DNA of 57,389 bases from Verrucomicrobiota bacterium. GTDB lineage: Bacteria > Verrucomicrobiota > Lentisphaeria > JABSQK01 > JAJFLO01. Shown here piece by piece: positions 1 through 7,773 of this stretch. A model generated the notes under the pieces. It saw only the letters and a list, made by a program, of their open reading frames with translations, did not search any database and was not told where the DNA came from. The DNA lies in contig JAJFLQ010000058.1 of assembly GCA_021772615.1 (NCBI GenBank), positions 1 to 57,389 of the forward strand. Direction: 5' to 3'. How positions within the stretch are numbered: position 1 is the first letter of the stretch; every line of letters begins with the position of its first letter. Both the position numbers and the translations under genes were made by a program.

Positions 1-135
1 CGTTGGTTTTGGAGTGTAACGATATTTCTCAACGGCCGATTTGATCTCGCGGATCCCGTGACAACGTGGCCACGGGATGCGTGAGATCGGTTGTGCCACG
101 CAACGCGAGAGCCTGAACGACGGAGGCCTGGTCAT
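1..135 (-). CDS. possible 5' end of a gene following drmMI (partial, weak)
   Basis: An ATG overlaps the drmMI stop codon as ATGA (132-135) and opens a frame with no stop for 45 codons up to the window edge. In a class 1 DISARM locus the next gene should be drmA. The peptide begins MTRPPSFRLSRC and does not resemble any DrmA N-terminus I know. A strong inverted repeat (43-88) lies inside this stretch, which argues for non-coding DNA. A second frame is also open for most of the length, so an open frame here means little. Confidence 0.22.
   Translation of the reverse strand, partial: MTRPPSFRLSRCVAQPISRIPWPRCHGIREIKSAVEKYRYTPKPT
43..88. repeat. 18-bp inverted repeat downstream of drmMI
   Basis: Arms at 43-60 and 71-88 pair at 16 of 18 positions around a 10-nt loop. 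The structure begins 44 nt past the drmMI stop codon. No T-run follows on either strand, so it is not a classical intrinsic terminator. It could be an mRNA-processing or attenuation hairpin between operon genes, or a protein-binding palindrome. Confidence 0.6.
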
Positions 136-3100
136 CCGAACAATGTCGGTTCTTCCGAGACGGTGAGCTGTTTGGGTTTTTGTGATCGCGTTGCCGTTTT
201 CTTTTTCTTGTGCAACCCTTCCACGACTTCCTGCTTGTAACGCTGGTGATTCAACGCCAGCAGCCGGTCGAGGATGTCCTGCCGGACCGTTGGACTTACG
301 GAGAAACGCACACCATGACCGGTTTCGTGGAAGCCGTGTTCCATCGCGTTGACCGCAGCCAGATCATCCCACCCGTAGGCGGCAGCGACCTGCCGGTCCA
401 TTTCACAATGAAGGTCACGCAATTCGGAAATCTCGGCGGAACGATCGTCGGGATCGTGGAAGCGGTTGTATGTGGCCGTCAGTCCTTTGTTTGTCTTACC
501 CATTATGGCATGGCGTCTATCATGGTAGATTCCGTCGAAATCATTCGAGCCCTCTCTGAAGTTGGGAAGAGGAAACGTCTCAAAACAGTCAGAAGGCGTA
601 TACTGCATATCTTTCTTCAGTGTGGAACTGTATCGTCTCGCCCATAGTTCATGGATCGTCGATTGCAATATTCCGAAAGATACGCGACTGAATACAACTA
701 TCTTTTCGTTAAACACACGATCAGTACGGAGAAAGGCAATCGAGTGCATATTGGCGATTCTGGCACGCACCAGCATTCGCTCCGCACTCGCGACTGCCTG
801 CTGTAGTTCCGGCCGTGTTCTGAGAAATCTCCACCAATAACGTTGTCCAAACGCATCATTTTGGGCCATACGTTGCGGCTTCACCTTCTCTTCCACAATC
901 TGGTAACAGTCAGGGTAGTCCATGGCGACGGGATTGGGATAGTCTGACGGGACGACGCCTTGTTTGATCCACTCCTTTCGTGCGGCCTCATCGCCGGTCG
1001 CCCAGGAGCCGGTGGCTTCGCGGCTGCGGGGCCAGTCGAAGAAATTGATCACCCAGCGGCTTGGCGATTGATCCGGCCTTGAGTTCAGATCCTTGCCGTT
1101 GAGGTAGGGGAAAAGCACGTCCCGGTTTTTCGCATCCTTCGCAATCAAATCCTGCGCTTCGCCGGGTTCAAGAATGAATCCCATGCCGAGGACGATCGAT
1201 CCTTGAAACGACTTGTCCTTGTTTGCCGCGAGACGATACGGCTTGCCCGTGACCGCGCCCGGTTTGCTCAGATACGACGTGATGCCGTCGACGCGTTTGT
1301 CGTTCAGGGTGTACGTGCCGCGCCACTTGCCCCGGCGCGCCCAGACATGGGCGACCTCGAGATTGGCGACGCCCGGCCATTTTCGACTCGGCACGGCCCG
1401 CGGCAGGGTGAAGCCGTTGGCCGTCAACTGGTCGAGCCCGACTTCGCGCGTGTCGCCCTGGGCGATGGTGTTGGTGGACAGCAGCCCCATGCCGCCGCGA
1501 CGATTCAGCAGCTGAGCAGCCCGGAGGAAGAAGTACGCGCAGAGGTCGGCGCTGCCGGTCCGGCCGTCGGCAACGTAGGCGACCAGAAAGTTGCGCATGT
1601 CCGTGCCGGCATTGCCGGTGATTTTTTGACCACCCATGAACGGAGGGTTGCCGATGATCGCGTCGAATCCGGTGTCGATTTCCGCGCCGGTCTCCGGGAA
1701 TCGGCCGTCGGCCGGCATGAAGACTTCGGGGAATTCGATAATCCAGTTGAACGGCCGCCGTGGTGCGACGCCTGCCGGCTTTCCGGCGTCCAGCATCTCG
1801 CGTGCGTCGGTTCGAAACTGATCGATGCCGTCCCTCTCCCAGTCGCCGCGGTACATGTCGCCGATTCGCCACGTACACCGTTGCCGGTGGGCTTCGTAAT
1901 CGTTGTCTTTCTTCTTTTTCCCGGCGGCGCGCAGCGCGGCGCCGACAAGGTAGTCGCAGCAGGTTCGAACGGTGCTGAGTGCGGCTTCGGCCCGCGCCTG
2001 CAGCTCCGCCTTCACCGTAAGCGCGTCGGCGGAGTCGTCGGGGATGCCCTCGAGTTTCTTGCGGTAGCCGACGGCTTCCAGAAAGCGCTTGCCGATGCGG
2101 TCCTGCAGGAAGAACGCCGGTTTCCGATCCTTTTGCGGCCGGATATCGAAGATCTGGAGCTGTTCGAGATTGGCGAATCCCAGCAGCGAGTCGCCGCGGC
2201 GAATGGCGTGATCGAGAAAGGTGAACGGTTTGTTCCGCGCCAGTGTCAGCAGCCACAAGGACAGCTTCGCCATTTCACAGGCCATGGGGTTGATGTCGAC
2301 GCCGTACAGGCACTGTCGGGCAATCAGCCGCTGGGCGACGATGAGGCGTTGATCCGCCTCTCGCGGAATGAGGGATTCATCGGCGGCGCCCGTCGACGGC
2401 TCGCCGTGCGGCGTAATGCGCGGCGCCACCGGCAACGCGCCTTCCCCGGCAGACGGTTGCGCCAGGGTCTTCTCAACATGCTGCCAGGCTTCGATTAGGC
2501 GCTCGGACAGGTACCGGCAGGCCTGCACCAGGAAGGCGCCGGAACCGCAGGCCATGTCGCAGATTTTCAGGTCGAGAAGCGCTTTGGGGGATTTCAACGT
2601 CCACTCGGCCTCCGGGCGGCCGTCGGCAGGCCCATCGTACACCAGCGGCTCGAGGGTGTGCCGCACTATGGGCTCGGTGAGGCTGCGCGGTGTGTAGTGG
2701 GTGCCGGAGCTGCGACGGTCGGCGCCCGCGGTGACGTACACGCTGCCCTCTGGAATGACCACGGGACTGCCGAAGGTGTCGTACCGCAGGAGATTCGCAT
2801 ACGGCAGGACGCGTTGAAACAGTGCCTCGTCGTTGCCGCAGGCGCTCAGTAAGCGAGCATGCGTATCGGGATCGAGTGCGTCCTCATCTTCCACACGCCT
2901 GCGAATGGCGGCGGGCGAGCGTCCGCTCGTTTTGGCCAGGAATTTCACCAGGTCGTCTGCTCCTTTTTCCCGCAACGCATCCAGCCGCGAGACTGCGATC
3001 TCCGGCTCTTTTCCCTTCGCCCCGGACAGGCCGAGGATGGGCTCACCGGCGCGCCTCGCCGTATGATCGAGAAGCCCCTCGTAGACATGTCCGATCTGCT

Positions 3101-4382
3101 CGATATCCAGGGCGCGAAACGAGAGCTTGCGCGCCTCCGCGGGGCCGCCGCCCGGCATCCGCACCTGTAGAATCTGGAGTGCGGACAGCAGATGCAGGGC
3201 GGTGCGGTTGTTCACCGGTATGGGCGCGGCCGGGTGACGCGTCCAGTCGGAACCCGGTCGCCGGCCTTCGAGAAACGGGAACCGATCCGGATGAAACAGG
3301 TTGCCGCCGTAGGCCGGGAGATTGAACGATTCATGGCGGATACCGCCGTACACGGCGCGAAAGGCGGCGAGCAGACGACACCAGGCATCGAAGCGTCGTT
3401 CGAGAATCTCTTCGCCGTGCTGGTCGGCGGCGTCCTGAAGCTGCTCGCGAATGGTGGATACCGCGTAGTGCTGGTCGTACATCGGGTCGCCGAGCAGCAG
3501 CAGTCCCCGTTCTTCGGCCGAGAAAAGAAAGACAAGGCGCATCATCACCGTCAACGCGGCCTCGTACAGGACTTTTTCGTCGATGCCGGCGAGAAGATCG
3601 CGGTCTCGATCGATGTCCGCGCGATCGAGGGACTGAATCAGGACCTCGACGGCATTGCGAACCTGGAGGCCGAGCTGATCCGTCACGTCGTGCTGGTCCC
3701 TGGCGCTTTCCGCCAGAAGCCCCGGCAAGGCGTCCTCCTTCGCAACACCAAAGAACCGGTCGCTTCCGAGGAGACTGACGAAAGCCCGTAATGTCAACGG
3801 CTCTTCCAGCCACAGATTGGCATACCACGAGGCGAAGCCGGTGGTTTCGTCCGGCGGCGCGTCGACCAGCATCCACTGATCACCGTTTGTCACCAGGCCG
3901 ATGCGATGACCGGTGGCATGCAAAAGCAGCACCATCCGTGATGCCGGCGATGTACCGGAACCCATCGACGACACGGGTTTTTCCAGATCCTGCGTTGGCG
4001 GCCACGTCGAAATGAGCAGACGGACAGGCGCCCCGTCGTTCGTTCCAAGGGGATCGCGAACGATCAGATCCGGTCGGATTTCTTCGAAGCGACCGGGCAA
4101 CCGGGCGCACAACCCCTGGGGTATGTCCTGGCCGGCGCCGAGGCAGTCGGCATCGACCGTAAGGACCTCGGACATGACGAACCGGATCCACTGATTGTGA
4201 ATGGCGGGATCGCGTCGTTCTTCCTCCCATTCGTCATACGCCATGCGCAAGCGACGCGTCATCTCCGGGCAGTGACCGACAAGGCCCTGGGGAAACACGC
4301 GCAGGAGCACGGGCATACTCAGAAACGGACCAGAAACATCGATCAGGGACAACCATTCTGCATGATGACGGGCAATCGACAC
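132..4382 (-). CDS. drmMI: DISARM class 1 adenine-specific DNA methyltransferase (DrmMI-like)
   Basis: This is a large N6-adenine DNA methyltransferase of 1416 residues. Motif I (MACGSGAF) is at about residues 606-613 and the catalytic motif IV (NPPF) at about 909. The C-terminal third, rich in W/R/Y residues, would be the target-recognition part. In DISARM the methylase marks host DNA so that the helicase/nuclease part acts on unmodified phage DNA; that role is known for the family and inferred here. The start is GTG (first residues MSIARHH), 11 nt after the drmD stop, so the two are almost certainly co-transcribed. The size and the helicase partner fit DrmMI. A PglX methylase of BREX is a similar type of enzyme, but no BREX partner such as a PglZ phosphatase or BrxC ATPase is present. 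I see no internal stop or frameshift. Confidence 0.82.
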   Translation of the reverse strand: MSIARHHAEWLSLIDVSGPFLSMPVLLRVFPQGLVGHCPEMTRRLRMAYDEWEEERRDPAIHNQWIRFVMSEVLTVDADCLGAGQDIPQGLCARLPGRFEEIRPDLIVRDPLGTNDGAPVRLLISTWPPTQDLEKPVSSMGSGTSPASRMVLLLHATGHRIGLVTNGDQWMLVDAPPDETTGFASWYANLWLEEPLTLRAFVSLLGSDRFFGVAKEDALPGLLAESARDQHDVTDQLGLQVRNAVEVLIQSLDRADIDRDRDLLAGIDEKVLYEAALTVMMRLVFLFSAEERGLLLLGDPMYDQHYAVSTIREQLQDAADQHGEEILERRFDAWCRLLAAFRAVYGGIRHESFNLPAYGGNLFHPDRFPFLEGRRPGSDWTRHPAAPIPVNNRTALHLLSALQILQVRMPGGGPAEARKLSFRALDIEQIGHVYEGLLDHTARRAGEPILGLSGAKGKEPEIAVSRLDALREKGADDLVKFLAKTSGRSPAAIRRRVEDEDALDPDTHARLLSACGNDEALFQRVLPYANLLRYDTFGSPVVIPEGSVYVTAGADRRSSGTHYTPRSLTEPIVRHTLEPLVYDGPADGRPEAEWTLKSPKALLDLKICDMACGSGAFLVQACRYLSERLIEAWQHVEKTLAQPSAGEGALPVAPRITPHGEPSTGAADESLIPREADQRLIVAQRLIARQCLYGVDINPMACEMAKLSLWLLTLARNKPFTFLDHAIRRGDSLLGFANLEQLQIFDIRPQKDRKPAFFLQDRIGKRFLEAVGYRKKLEGIPDDSADALTVKAELQARAEAALSTVRTCCDYLVGAALRAAGKKKKDNDYEAHRQRCTWRIGDMYRGDWERDGIDQFRTDAREMLDAGKPAGVAPRRPFNWIIEFPEVFMPADGRFPETGAEIDTGFDAIIGNPPFMGGQKITGNAGTDMRNFLVAYVADGRTGSADLCAYFFLRAAQLLNRRGGMGLLSTNTIAQGDTREVGLDQLTANGFTLPRAVPSRKWPGVANLEVAHVWARRGKWRGTYTLNDKRVDGITSYLSKPGAVTGKPYRLAANKDKSFQGSIVLGMGFILEPGEAQDLIAKDAKNRDVLFPYLNGKDLNSRPDQSPSRWVINFFDWPRSREATGSWATGDEAARKEWIKQGVVPSDYPNPVAMDYPDCYQIVEEKVKPQRMAQNDAFGQRYWWRFLRTRPELQQAVASAERMLVRARIANMHSIAFLRTDRVFNEKIVVFSRVSFGILQSTIHELWARRYSSTLKKDMQYTPSDCFETFPLPNFREGSNDFDGIYHDRRHAIMGKTNKGLTATYNRFHDPDDRSAEISELRDLHCEMDRQVAAAYGWDDLAAVNAMEHGFHETGHGVRFSVSPTVRQDILDRLLALNHQRYKQEVVEGLHKKKKTATRSQKPKQLTVSEEPTLFG

Positions 4383-4393
4383 GATTCGAATTC

Positions 4394-7300
4394 CTATTTT
4401 ACATCGTCCGGTACAACAAAGGTGACGGATACCGGAAACATGCGCGGTGTGAGATTGAGGTAGCGTTCGAGAATGGCCATTTCTTCGCGTTCGATTTCTT
4501 CGGGGATCTCTTTCAGGCGGGCGTGCAACGCCGTCATGTTTCGCTCCAGTTGCTGCCTTTCGGGATCCGTCCAGCCGATTAACAGCGGTTGCGCCAGCGC
4601 GGGGTCGTGCAGCTTTTCCCGAATCGTACGTTCCAGTTCGCGCAGGATCGTGGTGATGTCTCTGGTCTCTTTCTCGGCACGCTCGACAAGGTCGCGTTCG
4701 AGCCCGGTCGTGCGCTGGCGCATCCGCACCTCCAGGGCGTTGCTGATGCGGTCCTGTATTTTAGGATACAACGCCATGAGACGGTCCTGAATCGTTCTTG
4801 ACGGCATGCTCGCAGTCTGCGCCTGGATGGCCTGCTCGACCTCGTCGAGCGTCATTCGTTTGAATGTGCCGTCGATGAGGTAACCGCCGGCCGTGATCAC
4901 TTCCTCATGCAACCGATGGCTGCCGCCGCCGACCACCACGAGGCGGGCATGGGCGATTACCGCCGGCGTCGTCAGTGCGCCCGGCGCCGCCGTACGCGCG
5001 GTAATCCTATGGAGATTGCGGGCGCCGGCCATTGACCATACTTCCGCCCGGAGAAGACGCAGGCACATCTGCACCAAGCGATGGTTGAGATGGCACAGGA
5101 CAACATCCGTTCGGTCGGCGGCCAGCTGGTGATCAAAAACAATTGGCCGAATGTCACCGGTATGCTTCCGGACCAGACCGGCGGAACACGACGCCCAGCT
5201 GCCTTTCAACGGCGGTAATCGAAACACCGGGCACTGCTTGCGGTCCGCAACGGGCCAGATGCCTTCGACCTCGACCGGAATCAGAGGCGGTTGTCCGGAA
5301 ATATCCAATGCGACCTCTACCACCTTTTGAATATTCTCCGGCTGCAGGCGTAGCTCACGCTTCGTTTCGGACAACGCATTTCGGAGTTCCTCGATGCGGG
5401 CGCGCAGATCGCGTTTGAACCGAAGCACTGCCTTGACCGGGCCCGCCGCTTTCTCCGCCGCCTTTGTATCCAGACGACTGCGACGGCCGAGCATCGCTTC
5501 CTCAACCTGTTGCGCGATGACTGGGCCGACATTGCCCAGGTCCTCCCGAATCACATTGATCTTTTCGGCGGCACGCATGAGAAACTCAAGATCTCCGTCG
5601 AGATCGCCGGCATTCGTATTCCGGGTCGCCGCACGATCGTAACCGGAACCGACAAAGTGGTAGATATTGACCTCCGCGGCCTTTTGCCCGTGGCGGTCGA
5701 TACGTCCGTTGCGTTGCTCCAAACGATTCGGATTCCACGGTATCTCGTAGTGAATGAGGTCGCTGCAGTGCATCTGCAGGTCGATTCCCTCGGAAGCGGC
5801 GTCCGTTGCCAACAGAATCCGCACCGGCGAAATTCGTGGATCTTCCTGGAACGCGGCTTTGACCTCCTCGCGCTGATCACGGTTCATGCCGCCATACATG
5901 ATCATGATCCGACCGTCGCCGCGGAAGCCGCCGTAGACGAGACGCTCGTGCAGCCACAACTGCGTACGGCGGTACTCGGTGAAAATGATGACGCGGCGAT
6001 CCGCCCAGGCGCCGTCCGGCTTGACATGCTGGAGCAGCCAATTCAACAGAACGTCGGCCTTCGCGTCCGATCGTGCGGCGTATGTCGACGCCCAGTCGGT
6101 CATTGTTTTCAACAATGCCGTTTCTTCGTCATTCAGCGGTCGAAAAAGCTGTGTGGTCGCGTCCAGGGCATCGTCGGTGCTCGCGTCGCATTCATCGTCG
6201 TCGCCCGCTTCATCGATGCGCTGCACCTGTTTCTGCAGGATGCGCATTGCCGGTTGATGTCGGGGCTTCCTTTTTCCTGCGGTCTTCAGGGATTGTTGAT
6301 GCCGCTCCAACGTTGTTGCGAATGCGGCCGGGCAGGAAAACAGACGTTTTTTCAGCGTCTTGAGGACGAACTCGGCTGCGAATGTCTCCTGCTGGGACGT
6401 GACATTCTCGAGACGCAACGCGGTATATCGCTTCAATGCGTCGTGAACGACGCGTTCTTCGTCCGAATACCGCACTTCGAGCGGGGCAATGACCCGCTGT
6501 GGGAAACGCGGCGTACCGTCGAAGCGCGGCGGCAGTTCGGATTTCAGCCGGCGCACCCTGATGGCCTCAAGCTGTTTCTCGTCCGGAGGCGTGCCCCGCG
6601 CGAACCGCTGGGAGTCGAGCAATTCGAGCAGGGCGGAGAAACTTTCGCTATATCCGTTGTGGGGTGTCGCGGTCAGAAACAACCTGTGTTCGAAATGCGG
6701 CGCGATCCGGCGAATGGCCTGCGTACGCTGCGAATCCGTGGCGTACTTCCCCCTACCGGATGGCGCACAATTGTGGGCTTCATCGACAATGAGCACGTCG
6801 TAACGGCGCGGGTATACGGATTCGCCGGCTGAAGGCAGGGTTTCCTGAAACCGCCGCAGTACGCGCTCGCGTTTGAGAAAATCAATGGATGTGATCAGGC
6901 GGGGATAGTGAGACCAGGGATTCACCCGGATGCCACGCTTGCGTCTCAGGACCTTTAGCAATTCCGTGTCGACGATTCGAAAATCCAGTCCGAATTTGTC
7001 GCGCATCTGGTCCAGCCATTGCACCTGAAGCCCCGCGGGGCAGACCACGAGAATTTTTCGTGCGCGATGGCGCAGGATCAATTCCTGCACGACCAATCCC
7101 GACTCGATCGTCTTGCCGAGCCCGACATCATCGGCAATCAGCAGATTGACCCTGGGCATCTGTATCGCCCGCACGACCGGATCGAGTTGGTAATCCTCGA
7201 TATCGATGCCGCTGCGAAACGGAGCCTGGATATTTTTCTGATCCGCTTGTGACGATGCCCCCCACCGAATCGCATCAAGAAACGCATCAAGACGATCAGG

Positions 7301-7576
7301 CGCATCGAAGCCGGAGCCGGCAGGCAAGTCGGATCGCTCGACGACGCACGCCCCGGGTTCGATCTCCCAGATCACCTGCAATTCCTCACCAAGCGCGTCG
7401 TCTTCCAGCGATTGCAAGGTGACGAGATGCTGGACCGCCCCGTTGACAGAGGCGTTCAAAACATCGTCGTGAACCGCCGAAGCCGACACCTCCGCAACCA
7501 CGAAACGACGTTGCCGCACCGACACCATCTGTCCCTGTTCAGGCGGAGCCTGAATGATGTCAGCGGATTGCGTCAC
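4394..7576 (-). CDS. drmD: DISARM SNF2-like helicase (DrmD-like)
   Basis: This is a superfamily 2 DEAD/DEAH helicase of the SNF2 type, 1060 residues long. The Walker A motif (DDVGLGKTIES) is at about residues 147-157, the DEAH box (IVDEAHN) at about 262-268, and motif III-like SAT is replaced by FLTATPHNG. The second RecA lobe carries ATDAASEGIDL (about 580-590) and the arginine-finger motif RNGRIDRHGQ (about 628). A long helical region rich in E/R follows to the end. In class 1 DISARM, DrmD precedes the methylase DrmMI, exactly as seen here. The start is GTG at 7576 and has only a weak ribosome binding site of its own, but it overlaps the stop of a 14-codon leader (7573-7617) as GTGA. Either translation is coupled, or the true protein begins with the leader and a one-base indel separates them. 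Confidence 0.82.
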   Translation of the reverse strand: MTQSADIIQAPPEQGQMVSVRQRRFVVAEVSASAVHDDVLNASVNGAVQHLVTLQSLEDDALGEELQVIWEIEPGACVVERSDLPAGSGFDAPDRLDAFLDAIRWGASSQADQKNIQAPFRSGIDIEDYQLDPVVRAIQMPRVNLLIADDVGLGKTIESGLVVQELILRHRARKILVVCPAGLQVQWLDQMRDKFGLDFRIVDTELLKVLRRKRGIRVNPWSHYPRLITSIDFLKRERVLRRFQETLPSAGESVYPRRYDVLIVDEAHNCAPSGRGKYATDSQRTQAIRRIAPHFEHRLFLTATPHNGYSESFSALLELLDSQRFARGTPPDEKQLEAIRVRRLKSELPPRFDGTPRFPQRVIAPLEVRYSDEERVVHDALKRYTALRLENVTSQQETFAAEFVLKTLKKRLFSCPAAFATTLERHQQSLKTAGKRKPRHQPAMRILQKQVQRIDEAGDDDECDASTDDALDATTQLFRPLNDEETALLKTMTDWASTYAARSDAKADVLLNWLLQHVKPDGAWADRRVIIFTEYRRTQLWLHERLVYGGFRGDGRIMIMYGGMNRDQREEVKAAFQEDPRISPVRILLATDAASEGIDLQMHCSDLIHYEIPWNPNRLEQRNGRIDRHGQKAAEVNIYHFVGSGYDRAATRNTNAGDLDGDLEFLMRAAEKINVIREDLGNVGPVIAQQVEEAMLGRRSRLDTKAAEKAAGPVKAVLRFKRDLRARIEELRNALSETKRELRLQPENIQKVVEVALDISGQPPLIPVEVEGIWPVADRKQCPVFRLPPLKGSWASCSAGLVRKHTGDIRPIVFDHQLAADRTDVVLCHLNHRLVQMCLRLLRAEVWSMAGARNLHRITARTAAPGALTTPAVIAHARLVVVGGGSHRLHEEVITAGGYLIDGTFKRMTLDEVEQAIQAQTASMPSRTIQDRLMALYPKIQDRISNALEVRMRQRTTGLERDLVERAEKETRDITTILRELERTIREKLHDPALAQPLLIGWTDPERQQLERNMTALHARLKEIPEEIEREEMAILERYLNLTPRMFPVSVTFVVPDDVK

Positions 7577-7617
7577 GATTCGGCGCCTGCCGAACGCGGT
7601 TGCTTCTTTCTCGCCAT
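7573..7617 (-). CDS. 14-codon leader ORF overlapping drmD
   Basis: An ATG at 7617 is preceded by the strong ribosome binding site AAGGA with a 7-nt spacer and opens a 14-residue peptide, MARKKQPRSAGAES. Its TGA stop overlaps the GTG start of drmD (7573-7576). This is the best ribosome binding site in the gap between the GmrSD gene and drmD, so ribosomes probably enter here. It may be a translational-coupling leader, or the true N-terminus of DrmD shifted out of frame by one base. Confidence 0.4.
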   Translation of the reverse strand: MARKKQPRSAGAES

Positions 7618-7668
7618 GTGATTTTCCTTATTTTCTTCGCCCTTTGCTGACCGCATACATTGTTCACG

Positions 7669-7773
7669 TTAGACCATTCTCATCATATTGGGCTGCCAAT
7701 GAGATTGCGAACAAAACTGATATTGCAGCACGAGCTTCTTAATGTCGTCAGGCTCGGCGTCAAGTAGTATCAT
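7669..7773 (-). CDS. possible small ORF overlapping the end of the GmrSD gene
   Basis: A 34-codon frame begins inside the last codons of the GmrSD gene and ends in the gap before drmD. The peptide begins MILLDAEPDDIKKLV and looks protein-like in composition, but the only ribosome binding site is a GGGAAG placed 2 nt from the ATG, which is too close. It may be chance, or the ancestral C-terminus of the upstream protein cut off by a frameshift. Confidence 0.2.
   Translation of the reverse strand: MILLDAEPDDIKKLVLQYQFCSQSHWQPNMMRMV

Noticed and set aside
1203..2498. 431-codon plus-strand frame inside drmMI
   Set aside because: It is antisense to the methyltransferase catalytic region; a shadow frame.
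5510..6832. 440-codon plus-strand frame inside drmD
   Set aside because: It lies fully antisense to helicase motifs of drmD, and its product shows no family signature. It is an effect of high GC.
132..7576. BREX (PglX plus helicase) instead of DISARM
   Set aside because: No BrxC, PglZ or BrxL is in the window, and the SNF2-type helicase directly before the large methylase fits drmD-drmMI better. The final test needs the sequence to the left.
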